Part shown: positions 51,596 to 60,930 of the stretch, piece by piece
Numbering within the stretch: position 1 is the first letter of the stretch
How the letters are laid out: the number at the start of each line of letters is the position of its first letter
NCBI GenBank assembly: GCA_029959615.1
Contig: JASCOD010000006.1
Location: forward strand, 124,001-188,000
Direction: 5' to 3'
DNA: 64,000 nt
From: Flavobacteriaceae bacterium PS02338
GTDB taxonomy: Bacteria > Bacteroidota > Bacteroidia > Sphingobacteriales > Sphingobacteriaceae
The notes under the pieces: model-generated
What the model saw: the letters and a program-made list of their open reading frames with translations, nothing else
Told to the model about the DNA's origin: nothing
Databases searched by the model: none
Program-made: the position numbers and the translations under genes

Positions 51596-53017
51596 ATGAA
51601 AAAAACTAAAATAGGTCTTATCACCTTAATCTGCATTACCATTGCATTAATCCTTACTTTATTAAAAGAGTTTGATATCGTACATATAGCAGATCAGATC
51701 ATGATGTCGGTAAGATGGGGATTAGCCGTGGTGTTAGTAGGTTATGCACTATTGAAGAAAAATCTAACCACTTGGATATTAGTTTGTATGCTTTTAGGGG
51801 TGTTTGTAGGCGTTGATTTTCCAAATTTTGCTGCGGCATTACATCCTTTAAGTAAAGGTTTCATCAAGCTGGTTAAAACTATCGTAGGCCCAATTCTTTT
51901 TGGAACCTTAGTTTATGGCATAGCTGGACACTCTGATTTGAAACAGGTTGGCCGGATGGCTTGGAAATCGATGCTTTATTTCTTTTGTGCAACTTCTTGT
52001 GCCATTTTTATTGGTTTGGCTGTTATCAACATTACCCATGCTGGTGTAGGTGTAGATATTAAAAGTATGCCACACGAAGAGCTGCCGGCAGTTAAAACTA
52101 CGGATGCCGCATTAGAGCATTTGTCGGAAAATGTACATGGCGTATATAAATTTGCTCATTTCTTTTATGAACTGTTTCCTGAAAACATAGTTAAATCTAT
52201 GTATGAAAATAAAGTTCTACAGATTGTAGTCTTTTCGGTACTATTTGGTATTGGTTTGGCTATGGTAGAGGAGAAGAAGCGAAAACCTTTGGTAGATTTT
52301 GCAGAAAGTTTATCTGAAGTGATGTTTAAGTTTACCAACTTAATTATGTATTTCGCACCAATTGGTGTTGGTGCTGCAATGGCATATACGGTAGGTCATC
52401 TAGGTGTAGATATATTAAAGAATTTATTTATGCTTTTAGGATCTTTGTATATTGCGCTGATTGTTTTCGTGCTGATTGTTTTTGTGCCGATTATGCTTGT
52501 CCTAAAAATATCGATTAAGAAATTTATACAGGCGGTAAAAGAACCAGTTTCTATTGCTTTTGCAACTACTAGTTCAGATGCAGCGCTACCGAAAGCGATG
52601 AGTAATATGGAGAAATTTGGTGTTCCGCGTAAAATTGTGTCGTTTGTAATACCAACTGGATATAGCTTTAACTTAGATGGCACTTCTTTGTACCTATCTT
52701 TGGCTTCTATATTTGTGGCGCAAGCTGCTGGTATGCATTTAGGCATAGGACAACAATTAGCCATTGCGTTTACACTGATGATTACTTCAAAAGGGGTTGC
52801 GGCAGTACCAAGAGCTTCTTTGATTGTACTTATTGCTACTGCAGAACAATTTGGTTTGCCAGTGTTTATTATCGCAGCCATTTTAGGTATAGATGAATTG
52901 ATGGATATGGCAAGAACATCAGTAAATGTGATTGGAAACTGTCTTGCAACGGTGGTAGTTGCTAAGTGGGAGGGTGAGTTTGACGAAAATGCGTCAAAGA
53001 ATTTTGTAGCTGATTAA
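51596..53017 (+). CDS. Dicarboxylate/amino acid:cation symporter (DAACS)
   Basis: A 473-residue transporter of the GltP/DctA family. The serine-rich hairpin SIAFATTSSDAALPKAM (HP1), the TYS-like PTGYSFNLDGTSLYLSLASIFVAQ of helix 7, SKGVAAVPRASLIVL (HP2) and DELMDMARTSVNVIGNCLATVVV of helix 8 are diagnostic. Eight helices plus two extra N-terminal ones. An inserted periplasmic loop about residues 150-200 (MPHEELPAVKTTDAALEHLSENVHG) is present. Substrates are glutamate, aspartate or C4-dicarboxylates. Two small paralogues follow closely. Confidence 0.92.
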   Translation: MKKTKIGLITLICITIALILTLLKEFDIVHIADQIMMSVRWGLAVVLVGYALLKKNLTTWILVCMLLGVFVGVDFPNFAAALHPLSKGFIKLVKTIVGPILFGTLVYGIAGHSDLKQVGRMAWKSMLYFFCATSCAIFIGLAVINITHAGVGVDIKSMPHEELPAVKTTDAALEHLSENVHGVYKFAHFFYELFPENIVKSMYENKVLQIVVFSVLFGIGLAMVEEKKRKPLVDFAESLSEVMFKFTNLIMYFAPIGVGAAMAYTVGHLGVDILKNLFMLLGSLYIALIVFVLIVFVPIMLVLKISIKKFIQAVKEPVSIAFATTSSDAALPKAMSNMEKFGVPRKIVSFVIPTGYSFNLDGTSLYLSLASIFVAQAAGMHLGIGQQLAIAFTLMITSKGVAAVPRASLIVLIATAEQFGLPVFIIAAILGIDELMDMARTSVNVIGNCLATVVVAKWEGEFDENASKNFVAD

Positions 53018-53019
53018 TT

Positions 53020-53523
53020 ATGACTTCAAGGGGTAAAAAGATTTTTCTTGCGTTAAGCGTTATTGTTCCGTTTGTGATTTATAGTGTGGTGTATTATGCC
53101 CCGATTATTAGAAATGCACCATTTCAGGAAAAATATTTTGTGTCGTTAGAATATCAATGGGGTACGGGTAAGCAGTTAGAAAACAGCTATAACTCTGCAA
53201 CTGGTGAATTTAAATATCTTAATAAGAATGATTCGCTGGTTACTAGAAATATCAAGTTGTCTGTGAAAGACGTTAAATATTTAGATAGCATTGCTGATGT
53301 TCAAGGTTTCTGGAATTTGCCAAGCATAATAGCCAATAGTGAGGCCGATTTTGATAATCCTAAGCAATTACGCTATGTAATCAAATTCAATTACCAGAAG
53401 AAATCTAAAGAGGTAACTTTCTTGCCTAACTTTAATGGCAACGAAAAAATGAAAGGTGCCGCCAGCAAGATGCAAAAGGAAATCGAATTGACGCTAATTG
53501 ATAAGGAAGCTTCTATTAAATAA
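53020..53523 (+). CDS. Anchored exported protein, first of two tandem paralogues
   Basis: A 167-residue protein with one N-terminal helix (residues 8-26), then a globular part: VSLEYQWGTGKQLENSYNSATGEFKYLNKNDSLV, LPSIIANSEADFDNPKQLRYVIKFNY and a final helix. It starts three bases after the symporter stop. The next gene encodes a protein of the same length and layout, sharing NSYNS-TG, the NIP/LPS-x-IAN segment and D-PK-LRY. I do not know the family; association with the symporter is inferred from spacing. Confidence 0.8.
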   Translation: MTSRGKKIFLALSVIVPFVIYSVVYYAPIIRNAPFQEKYFVSLEYQWGTGKQLENSYNSATGEFKYLNKNDSLVTRNIKLSVKDVKYLDSIADVQGFWNLPSIIANSEADFDNPKQLRYVIKFNYQKKSKEVTFLPNFNGNEKMKGAASKMQKEIELTLIDKEASIK

Positions 53524-53524
53524 T

Positions 53525-54028
53525 ATGAATGCTAAACAGAAAATGATTGTAAAGCTTGCTGCAGTAGTATTTATTGTTGTTGTAGGTGGTTATTATATCA
53601 TAAAATTGAGAAGTGGGGGTGAGCGTGCAGCTTCTTTTGTAAGCTTAACTTATAAATGGGGCATGGGCGATACACTACAAAACAGCTATAACTCTAAAAC
53701 TGGAGCATACCTGTTTTTAGATCAAAGGGATCAGCTTATTAAAGAAAATTTTAAGCTCAGAACTAATAACGTCATCTTTCTGCACAGTAAAATTAATCAG
53801 CAAGATTTATTAAATATTCCAGATACGATTGCTAACGTAGGTGCTAATTTAAAAGATCCTAAAGTATTGAGATACGAGTTCAATTTCGTATATGATGATA
53901 CGACAAAGAAGGTTATTTATTTAACTAACTACGATAAGGATCCTGTGATTGCTAATAAAGTAAAAACCTTACAACAAACAATTCAGCAAGTTATAACAGA
54001 AGCTGAGGAACGTTTTGGCAGAAGATAA
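53525..54028 (+). CDS. Anchored exported protein, second of two tandem paralogues
   Basis: Also 167 residues: N-terminal helix (residues 7-25), then VSLTYKWGMGDTLQNSYNSKTGAYLFLDQRDQL, LLNIPDTIANVGANLKDPKVLRYEFNFVYDD and a C-terminal helix TLQQTIQQVITEAEERF. It begins one base after the stop of its paralogue; I take the ATG giving MNAKQKMIVKL rather than an overlapping upstream codon. The pair arose by tandem duplication and has since diverged. Unknown function. Confidence 0.8.
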   Translation: MNAKQKMIVKLAAVVFIVVVGGYYIIKLRSGGERAASFVSLTYKWGMGDTLQNSYNSKTGAYLFLDQRDQLIKENFKLRTNNVIFLHSKINQQDLLNIPDTIANVGANLKDPKVLRYEFNFVYDDTTKKVIYLTNYDKDPVIANKVKTLQQTIQQVITEAEERFGRR

Positions 54029-54318
54029 ATTTTTGAAAAGCGCTATTGCTTCAACCATTTATCAGTAGTTCCAACTAATAATTCAATTTTCTTAACAGTT
54101 CTATCTCATTTCGCTTACTCCGAATCTCTGGAGAGAAGTGCATTTGTTATGCTGCTTTAAGTAAGAAATTCTCTGCTTTCCAAGTAAAATTGCTACAAGT
54201 TTGCTCAGAATGAATGGTGGTTTTGATGCCCCAATTTGTTCGTGAAGTTAATTTTCTAGTGTTTTCATTGTCTTTCGTAACATTCTCGAAAGCTCTACTG
54301 TTAAAATTTTCTAAAAAA
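54029..54318. other. Gene-free region before the uronan locus
   Basis: No convincing gene or terminator. On the minus strand one frame stays open for about 60 codons (ending with a stop at 54147-54149) but has no start codon and resembles nothing I know; it may be a remnant or chance. Confidence 0.5.
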
Positions 54319-54349
54319 TTTGGTTCGTAACTTTATTTGTATAAATTTG
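54319..54349 (+). promoter_or_regulatory. Promoter of the polysaccharide lyase gene
   Basis: TTTG (54319-54322), 19 bases, then TAAATTTG (54342-54349), an exact match to the Bacteroidota consensus. The -7 box overlaps the first operator. Confidence 0.75.
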
Positions 54350-54375
54350 GTCAACCAAATATTGGTCAACCAAAT
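54345..54375 (+). promoter_or_regulatory. Paired GntR-type operators upstream of the lyase gene
   Basis: ATTTGGTCAACCAAAT (54345-54360) and TTGGTCAACCAA (54362-54373) are TTGGT-NN-ACCAA palindromes, 15 bases apart. The first overlaps the -7 box, so a bound repressor would block transcription. The same pair layout stands before the GntR gene. The hexuronate regulators ExuR/UxuR of E. coli bind a site of the same form. Confidence 0.75.
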
Positions 54376-54387
54376 AGTTTATTTAGT

Positions 54388-55263
54388 ATGAACAAGCCAA
54401 ATCTGCTATACATGTTATGCATCTGTTTTTTGGGATGCGCCTGCAGCAAGCAAAAAGCTGTACCTGTAGACAAGGAATTGGTAACTGGAACAGGCAAAAC
54501 TGCAAATACTGAAGGAACTACTTTAAGTGCAAACGGTACTACTGAAACTTATCAATTAATTAATAGTGTATTAGGTGGTAATGGAGATGTGGTAGAAGCA
54601 CCCGATTGTTCTCATAATGCTTTTGGAAAGCACATTACTCAAGTTTTTGATACAGATTTGAAACGCCAGGTATTTGCATTTCATATTCATGTGACTCCCG
54701 ATAACGATAAATGTGAAGATTCGGATAGGCAGCGCAATGAAATCAAAACTTACGATAAATCTCCCGAAAACTTAAAAGCTAGTAAAGACGAGAAAATACT
54801 TTACAGATGGAAATTCAAACTAGATGCTGGCTTTAAACCATCTAGTGATTTTACCCACATTCACCAGTTAAAGCCTATTGATGGCGATAACCAATTGCCA
54901 ATTATTACATTAACACCTCGTTATCGCGCTGCTGGCGATGTAATGCAGATTATTCATACCGGTGAAACCGATGCAAGCTCACAAAAGTATATTGTTCAAG
55001 TGCCATTAGCTGATTTTAAAGGGCAATGGGTAGAAGTTATCGAACGAGCAACTTTTTCTTTAGACGGTAAATACGAAATACAGATTAATAGAATTAGTGA
55101 TGGTAAAGTTTTGGTAAAGCAGGCTTTTACTAATATCGAAATGTGGCGTAAAAATACAACTAGCTGTCGACCGAAATGGGGGATCTATAGAAGGACTTTG
55201 CAGCCAGAAATGCTGAGGGACGAAACACTTTGGTTCACCGATTTTAATATCACAGAATACTAA
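54388..55263 (+). CDS. Lipoprotein polysaccharide lyase (jelly-roll, PL20-like)
   Basis: A 291-residue lipoprotein: signal MNKPNLLYMLCICFLGCACS with lipobox cysteine, linker of about 40 residues, then a beta-jellyroll domain. SDRQRNEIKTYDKSPE near the domain start resembles the R-x-E motif of jelly-roll lyases; FTHIHQLKPIDGDNQLPIITLTPR and RPKWGIYRRTL are shared with a bacterial/fungal group I associate with glucuronan lyase (PL20), though heparin lyase I-like families are possible. The start lies after two operators; an upstream in-frame codon falls within them and is rejected. Confidence 0.72.
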   Translation: MNKPNLLYMLCICFLGCACSKQKAVPVDKELVTGTGKTANTEGTTLSANGTTETYQLINSVLGGNGDVVEAPDCSHNAFGKHITQVFDTDLKRQVFAFHIHVTPDNDKCEDSDRQRNEIKTYDKSPENLKASKDEKILYRWKFKLDAGFKPSSDFTHIHQLKPIDGDNQLPIITLTPRYRAAGDVMQIIHTGETDASSQKYIVQVPLADFKGQWVEVIERATFSLDGKYEIQINRISDGKVLVKQAFTNIEMWRKNTTSCRPKWGIYRRTLQPEMLRDETLWFTDFNITEY

Positions 55264-55283
55264 CCTTTAATTATAAAAATAAC

Positions 55284-56120
55284 ATGATGAAGAAAATTCT
55301 AGCACTTACTGTTACGTTCTCTGCTTTAGCGTTCTCAACCAATGTTGCTTTGGCGCAACAAGTGCAGGCTCCCGTAATTAATTACGATTTTGGAGATAAA
55401 GAAGCTTCTTTTAATCCAAATCCGGGGGCATCATCTACTTCCTTTTTACCAAAAATTGCATTAAGCAAAGCCATTAAAGTAAGAGTGCGCACTGCCTCAG
55501 ATGGCACTGGAGCTTTTAATTTGGTTAAAAGTGGAGCAGGTTTTATTAAAGGAGCAGGTTTGGAAGTTGTGGCAGGAACTACCACCAGTAAATTCTCCAT
55601 CTACAATTTAACAGTAGAAAGCGTAGTTAAAACTAGTTTTAACATTAAAATAGATGCTGCTACTGCAGGTCAGTGGGTGTTTGCCAATGGTGCTGCCGAT
55701 AATTCTGATGATTTATTTCAAGGTAATAGTGGTATCAAGGAAACTTCTACAGAAATTTTTGCTGGTTTGAGATGGAATTTATCTGCAGCAGAGCAAATCA
55801 ATTTTTACAGTCGTAATGGTGCTAAATGGACTTCGGTAAAAGGTGTTTCATTTGTTAAAAATACCGATTACCTGATCGAAGTATATAGTAATAATAGCAC
55901 TGAGGCAAAAAAATATACCAAAGAAGGTGAGCAGACTTTAAACGCAGGAACTTATCACGTGTGGGTAAATGGTAAACGTGTTGCAGGCGAATTTGTATCA
56001 GGCGGACTAGAAGCTGGTAAAGGCTTAAACGGTTTTATCATCTACGGAGTTACACCAAAAGGTAATGAGACTATGGCTAAAGCCTGGTTTGACAACTTAG
56101 AAATTAACGGAAACCTATAA
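55284..56120 (+). CDS. Exported beta-rich protein of unknown function
   Basis: A 278-residue protein with a signal peptide (about residues 1-24, NVALAQQ). The rest is rich in Gly, Ala, Ser, Thr and alternating strands, for example YDFGDKEASFNPNPG, KFSIYNLTVESVVKTSFNIKIDA and TYHVWVNGKRVAGEF, consistent with a concanavalin/laminin-G-like sandwich. It follows the lyase by 20 bases, so is certainly in the same transcript. Possibly a glycan-binding partner; I do not recognise the family. Confidence 0.78.
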   Translation: MMKKILALTVTFSALAFSTNVALAQQVQAPVINYDFGDKEASFNPNPGASSTSFLPKIALSKAIKVRVRTASDGTGAFNLVKSGAGFIKGAGLEVVAGTTTSKFSIYNLTVESVVKTSFNIKIDAATAGQWVFANGAADNSDDLFQGNSGIKETSTEIFAGLRWNLSAAEQINFYSRNGAKWTSVKGVSFVKNTDYLIEVYSNNSTEAKKYTKEGEQTLNAGTYHVWVNGKRVAGEFVSGGLEAGKGLNGFIIYGVTPKGNETMAKAWFDNLEINGNL

Positions 56121-56133
56121 CAGTGAATTAATT

Positions 56134-56155
56134 GGAGAGCTTTAATTGGCTCTCC
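56134..56155 (+). repeat. Intercistronic hairpin
   Basis: GGAGAGC (56134-56140) with GCTCTCC (56149-56155), 7-bp perfect stem, loop 8, no T run after it. It may protect the upstream message or lower read-through into the T9SS protein gene. Confidence 0.5.
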
Positions 56156-56183
56156 TCAACTTATAACCAAATATTTAATCCAT

Positions 56184-58868
56184 ATGAAAAGAATTTTACT
56201 TTTAATGATTTTGAGCTGCTTTACAGCGGTTGGTTTTGCGCAAGATGTGTATTATTGGGTGGGTGGAGCTACTGCAACTAGTCTTACTGGCACAAATTGG
56301 AAAAAAGATAATATAGGTAACAATGTATCTAGAAGTGCTACAACTGATATTCTTGTTTTTGATGGTGTAACAGTTGCTTTTAACTCGGGAGGTGCTACGA
56401 TTGGTAAATTGCAACTGCAGAATGGCGCTGATGTGAGTTTCTCTAGGACAAATACTACTAACACGGGAACTTCAACTTTGAGTTTGACCGGTGCCGATGC
56501 ATTGGTTTTAAGTGTAAGTGGAAATAGTAAATTGAGATTAATTGATGGAATTGGTGGTAGCTTTGTAATCGCACTAGGCGCTAATAAACAAGCTTTAATT
56601 AATAATAGTGAGGTTTACATACAAGGATCGGCCTGGCCTGCGACTAATCCAGTAACTACTGTTGGTGCACAACGAATTCAAGTGCCCACTGCTGGATCGT
56701 TTGTATTTTCTGGAACAAGTAAATGTTTTACGAATGTGGCAAATACTTATCCTTTTAGTCTTTCAACTAATTCTGGAACTAACTCTGTAGTTTTCCAAAC
56801 GGGAACTTCTCTAGTTTTTCAAGGAGGAAGAAATCCATTTGGAGAGCATGCTACTAATTTTGTCATCGAAATGAAAGATGGAAGCACTTTTGTAGTTGAA
56901 AACAATATAGCAGCAGCAGTATTAAAAGATAGATGGATGAAGAACGTAACGATAAGGAATAATGTAGATCTTTCAATGGGTACTGATAACTTTAATAATA
57001 TAAATGATCTAACAATTGAAAATGGCTCTACATTTCAAATTAGAGGAACTGGTCCGTCTCCTATTTCTGGTAACATCGTAAATAATGGTACATTGACCGT
57101 TAATGCTACTGGCTCATCAAACTTACTGATGATTGGGCATAGTCCACAATCTATTTCTGGAACTGGCGCTTTTAATTTAGGAGCCTTTTCTGTTGCAGAA
57201 GACGCAAACGTGACGTTAAATGCTTCTATTAATATTGCTGGAAGTTTAATATCGTATATCTATGGAACTTTAAATGTTCAAGGAAATCAGTTAAAAACTA
57301 ATGGTATTGCTGCTGGGACTGGTAGAATTCAATTTAGGCCACTAGTTAGTAATTCTACAAATGGGGCTATAGTGGCTGCAGGAAGTAATGTGATTAATTT
57401 TGGTCCAGGTACTGATTTTTCTAATTTAGCTGCAGCTCCAGGTGTATTAATTTCAGGACCTAATCTAGAACCTAATACTTACGTTATAAATACATCGAGT
57501 GGTGGAAATGGTTCTATAACATTATCAAAGCCAGCAATTAGTTCTGGTACTTCTGTTACCGTGCTGGGAACACCAGCTACGCTAGTAACATCTAATTTAA
57601 ACGGAGTTGATGGTAGTTTCGATATTAATTCTGAAGGTACATTAACGTTATCCAGTGGAACTAACGTTGTTTTTAACGCAACAACATTGAATCCATTTCC
57701 TATTACAACAGGAAGCCAGTTGGGTGATGTAACATTCAATGCAGCCGCTACTACGAATAAAAGTGTGACGATAAATGGAAAGTTAACACTTAACAATTCG
57801 AAGCTCATTATTCGTGAAACAGAAGTAGTAAATATGGGTTCAACAGGTTCGTTTGATGGTAATAGCTCAGCGTACATTGTGACATCAGCTAATGCTCCTA
57901 CTGGCGCAATTGGTAAATTAAGACTAACAGATTGGACAACATCTATGTTAATTCCAGTAGGTACAGCAACACACTATGCTCCTGTAACTTTAGCACCAAC
58001 CGCTACTTCAACTTTTGAAGTTAATGTTTTTGAGGGAGTTACAGCAAATGCAGCGCCAAATGGCACCGCTTTGACTGCAGCGCAAAAGCTAAAAATGGTT
58101 GATGCCGTTTGGAACATCAACCGCACTTCCGGTGCTGGCAATGTAGATGTAACTTTAGGTTGGGATGGTACTTTAGAAGGTACAGATTTTGCTGGCTTTA
58201 CTAATTCCCAAATAGGAGTTACTGCTTATAATTCTGGAGCTTATGGTACATTCATAGGCCCTGGTAGTGCAACAAATAATAACATTAGCTTTACAACTAG
58301 CACACTTTCTCCATTTGTTGTAGGAGAAGCCAATACAACTTTGCCGCTTAAATTATTAAGTTTTACAGGTAAGGAAAGCTTAAATAGTGTGAAATTGGCT
58401 TGGCAAACTACCTCAGAAGTAAACCTGAAAAATTACATATTACAACACAGGACAGCAACAGGTTTCGAAGATATTTATACGGTAGCTGCAAACAATCAAG
58501 CGGGAATTTTTAACTATAGCTATACTCATTTAAAACCAGTTTCAGGTGTAAATTATTATCGCTTAGTTGGTGTAGATTTAGATGGTACAACGCATGCTTC
58601 AGAGCCAATTCAAGTAAATTTCACTTCTGCAAATAAGGTGGCTGTTTATCCAAACCCTGTAGCCAGCAATTTGCTGAGTGTTTCTGGAGTAGTTAGTGGC
58701 GACGTTATCCGTATTTTAAATATCCAAGGACAGGTAATCGCAACTCAAAAAGCTTCGGGTAACCAAGTGCAAGAAATTAATTTACCAAATGTACAATCAG
58801 GAACTTACATCCTATCGATAGAAAACGCAGGAAAAATCACAAGCACTAAAAAAGTAATTAAAATATAA
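56184..58868 (+). CDS. T9SS-exported repeat protein
   Basis: An 894-residue secreted protein: signal peptide (residues 1-19, VGFAQD), a long Asn/Gly/Ser/Thr-rich region (about 20-690) with irregular beta-solenoid-like stretches (NNVDLSMGTDNFNNINDLTIENGSTFQI), a fibronectin-like segment (LPLKLLSFTGKESLNSVKLAWQTTSEVN), and a C-terminal type A sorting domain (about 820-894) with VAVYPNPVASNLL and SGTYILSIENAGKITSTKKVIKI. The last part is recognised by type IX secretion. Opening DVYYWVGGATATSLTGTNWK is common in large adhesin-like proteins. Glycan attachment or cell-surface display of the locus is likely; no enzyme motif seen. Confidence 0.85.
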   Translation: MKRILLLMILSCFTAVGFAQDVYYWVGGATATSLTGTNWKKDNIGNNVSRSATTDILVFDGVTVAFNSGGATIGKLQLQNGADVSFSRTNTTNTGTSTLSLTGADALVLSVSGNSKLRLIDGIGGSFVIALGANKQALINNSEVYIQGSAWPATNPVTTVGAQRIQVPTAGSFVFSGTSKCFTNVANTYPFSLSTNSGTNSVVFQTGTSLVFQGGRNPFGEHATNFVIEMKDGSTFVVENNIAAAVLKDRWMKNVTIRNNVDLSMGTDNFNNINDLTIENGSTFQIRGTGPSPISGNIVNNGTLTVNATGSSNLLMIGHSPQSISGTGAFNLGAFSVAEDANVTLNASINIAGSLISYIYGTLNVQGNQLKTNGIAAGTGRIQFRPLVSNSTNGAIVAAGSNVINFGPGTDFSNLAAAPGVLISGPNLEPNTYVINTSSGGNGSITLSKPAISSGTSVTVLGTPATLVTSNLNGVDGSFDINSEGTLTLSSGTNVVFNATTLNPFPITTGSQLGDVTFNAAATTNKSVTINGKLTLNNSKLIIRETEVVNMGSTGSFDGNSSAYIVTSANAPTGAIGKLRLTDWTTSMLIPVGTATHYAPVTLAPTATSTFEVNVFEGVTANAAPNGTALTAAQKLKMVDAVWNINRTSGAGNVDVTLGWDGTLEGTDFAGFTNSQIGVTAYNSGAYGTFIGPGSATNNNISFTTSTLSPFVVGEANTTLPLKLLSFTGKESLNSVKLAWQTTSEVNLKNYILQHRTATGFEDIYTVAANNQAGIFNYSYTHLKPVSGVNYYRLVGVDLDGTTHASEPIQVNFTSANKVAVYPNPVASNLLSVSGVVSGDVIRILNIQGQVIATQKASGNQVQEINLPNVQSGTYILSIENAGKITSTKKVIKI

Positions 58869-58927
58869 TTTAAGTCGTAAGTTTTAGGTAATACGTTTAC
58901 GTCTAATTACTAACTACTAAATAAAAA

Positions 58928-60877
58928 ATGAACAAGCACTCAAAAGTATTATTAGCACTAGGTTTATTCTTATCCATCTCGGCTGATGTTTTGGCAAAGG
59001 TGAAACTTCCGCAAATTTTTGGAAGTAACATGGTATTACAAAGAGATAAACCTATTACCCTTTGGGGCTGGGCCAATCCAGGAGAGAAAGTGGTAGCTAA
59101 TTTTAAGGGTAGCGACTACAATACTCAAGCTAATGAGAAAGGTAAGTGGCAATTAGAACTAAAAGCAGCTCCTGCTGGTGGACCATATACTTTGAAAATT
59201 AACGAGCTAAACTTAGATAATGTACTTTTGGGCGATGTTTTTTTGTGTAGCGGACAAAGCAACATGGCATTCATGATGATGAAAGCTGATGGAGGAGACA
59301 AAGATCTTACTAGTTCTGCAAACCAAAATATCAGAGTTTTCAATGTTGACAGGGATATCGAATTTCAGCCACTAGAAGATTTAACGAAAAAAACACCTTG
59401 GCAAGCTGCGGGGCAACAATCGCTAGGCAAATTCTCGGCAGTAGCTTATTATATGGGGCGTAAACTACAGAAAGAATTGAATGTTCCTATCGGTTTAATC
59501 AGTAGTGCTTATGGCGGCACGGTGATAGAAGGTTTCATTAGTGCACCATCTTTGGATACTATTCAAAGATTAAAACCGGTACTTAATCAAATTGGTGATA
59601 AAAACCAAAAGCAATACATCGCTGCCAAAGTAGCAGAGTTAGAGAAAATACATGGTAAATTAAATCAGTACACCAATACTGATGTGCTTTGGGATACCAT
59701 TAATCCAACTGTCCCTGCTTATTCAAAAGCTTGGGCAACTATGAAACTGCCAACCTTATGGGAAAAAGCCGGTTTGCCGAACGTTGATGGTGTAATTTGG
59801 TTCTATAAGGAATTAAACTTAAGCAGTGCCGATATTCAAAAAGATGCTTTTTTAAGTCTGGGCAGAATCGCAGATCAAAGTGTGGTTTTCTTTAATGATG
59901 TGAAATTAGGCTCGTCGCCAGATAGTCGAGACTTAATTAGAGAATTTACTATTTCAAAAGATTTATTAAAAGTAGGGTTAAACAAAATTGTAGTTCGTGT
60001 AGCTAATAAGGGTAGAAACGGTGGTATTTGGGGATCTGAAAGCAAACTGTTTTTTAAAACACGAGTTAATAATAGAATTTCAATCAATGGTGATTGGGCA
60101 TACAAAATCCAAGAAATTAATATCGCAGTACATCCGAACGATGTTTCTTCGTCGATTTATAATGCGATGATTAGTCCACTAAAAACCCTGCAATATAAAG
60201 CGGTAATTTGGTATCAAGGAGAAAGCAATGCCAATTGGGCAGATGAATACGAAGGTTTGTTGAAAAACTTAATTAAGGATTGGAGAAAGCAGTTTAATCA
60301 GCCAGCCTTGCCTTTTGTAATAGTGCAATTGCCTAACTATAAAAAAGTGCCAACCGCACCGGAAGTGAACGCAACTTGGGCATTGTTAAGAGAAGGGCAG
60401 GAAAAAGCGACTCAGCAAGCCAACGTTGGCTTAGTAAATATTATTGATCTAGGTTTGGCGCATGACATTCATCCAACGGATAAATTTCCAGTAGGAGAAC
60501 GTGTAGCTGCTAAGGTAGAACAATTGGTTTACGGTCAGAAAATAGTGGCCGATGGACCTGTTTTTAAATCAATGAAAATTCAAGGTGGAAAAACCATCAT
60601 CTCGTTTGATTATGCTGATGGTTTGGTTACCAATAAAAATGCACAGCGCTCTAATTTTATCATTGCTGGAAAAGACAAAAAGTTTGTGTGGGCACAAGCT
60701 AAGGTAGTTGGTAATACCGTAGAAGTTTGGAGCGATGAAGTGAAAGAACCAGTTGCTGTACGTTATGCTTGGGCCGATAATCCTGGTGATAATTACCTAT
60801 CGAACGCTGCAAATTTACCAATGCGTCCTTTTAGAACTGATAATTGGAAAATTGATTTAGAGGTAATTCCGAGATAA
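58928..60877 (+). CDS. Exported sialate O-acetylesterase-like SGNH hydrolase
   Basis: A 649-residue exported esterase of the sialate O-acetylesterase family (signal peptide about residues 1-23). The SGNH block I is LCSGQSNM with the catalytic serine near residue 110; a galactose-binding-like insert (about 280-370) and a second part with AVIWYQGESNANWADEYE and LGLAHDIHPTDKFPVGERVA, which holds the Asp-His pair (DIHP). Such enzymes remove O-acetyl groups from sialic acid, xylan or other glycans. In this locus, deacetylation of an acetylated uronan is the attractive role. Confidence 0.9.
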   Translation: MNKHSKVLLALGLFLSISADVLAKVKLPQIFGSNMVLQRDKPITLWGWANPGEKVVANFKGSDYNTQANEKGKWQLELKAAPAGGPYTLKINELNLDNVLLGDVFLCSGQSNMAFMMMKADGGDKDLTSSANQNIRVFNVDRDIEFQPLEDLTKKTPWQAAGQQSLGKFSAVAYYMGRKLQKELNVPIGLISSAYGGTVIEGFISAPSLDTIQRLKPVLNQIGDKNQKQYIAAKVAELEKIHGKLNQYTNTDVLWDTINPTVPAYSKAWATMKLPTLWEKAGLPNVDGVIWFYKELNLSSADIQKDAFLSLGRIADQSVVFFNDVKLGSSPDSRDLIREFTISKDLLKVGLNKIVVRVANKGRNGGIWGSESKLFFKTRVNNRISINGDWAYKIQEINIAVHPNDVSSSIYNAMISPLKTLQYKAVIWYQGESNANWADEYEGLLKNLIKDWRKQFNQPALPFVIVQLPNYKKVPTAPEVNATWALLREGQEKATQQANVGLVNIIDLGLAHDIHPTDKFPVGERVAAKVEQLVYGQKIVADGPVFKSMKIQGGKTIISFDYADGLVTNKNAQRSNFIIAGKDKKFVWAQAKVVGNTVEVWSDEVKEPVAVRYAWADNPGDNYLSNAANLPMRPFRTDNWKIDLEVIPR

Positions 60878-60922
60878 ATTCATTTAAATTTGAAATAAAT
60901 TTTAAATACCCAATTGAATGAT

Positions 60923-60930
60923 TATTTTTG
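60923..60930 (+). promoter_or_regulatory. -7 box of the GntR gene
   Basis: TATTTTTG fits TAnnTTTG and overlaps the first operator (60928-60939). No -33 TTG at a good distance. Confidence 0.45.

Noticed and set aside
52396..52881. 161-residue open frame opposite the DAACS symporter gene
   Set aside because: Antisense shadow of a strongly conserved gene; no start context or family resemblance.
54147..54330. Start-less open frame on the minus strand before the lyase gene
   Set aside because: No start codon, no similarity recognised; kept only as a note in the region entry.
57479..57877. 132-residue open frame opposite the T9SS protein gene
   Set aside because: Antisense shadow arising from the Asn/Thr/Ser-rich codons of the real gene.
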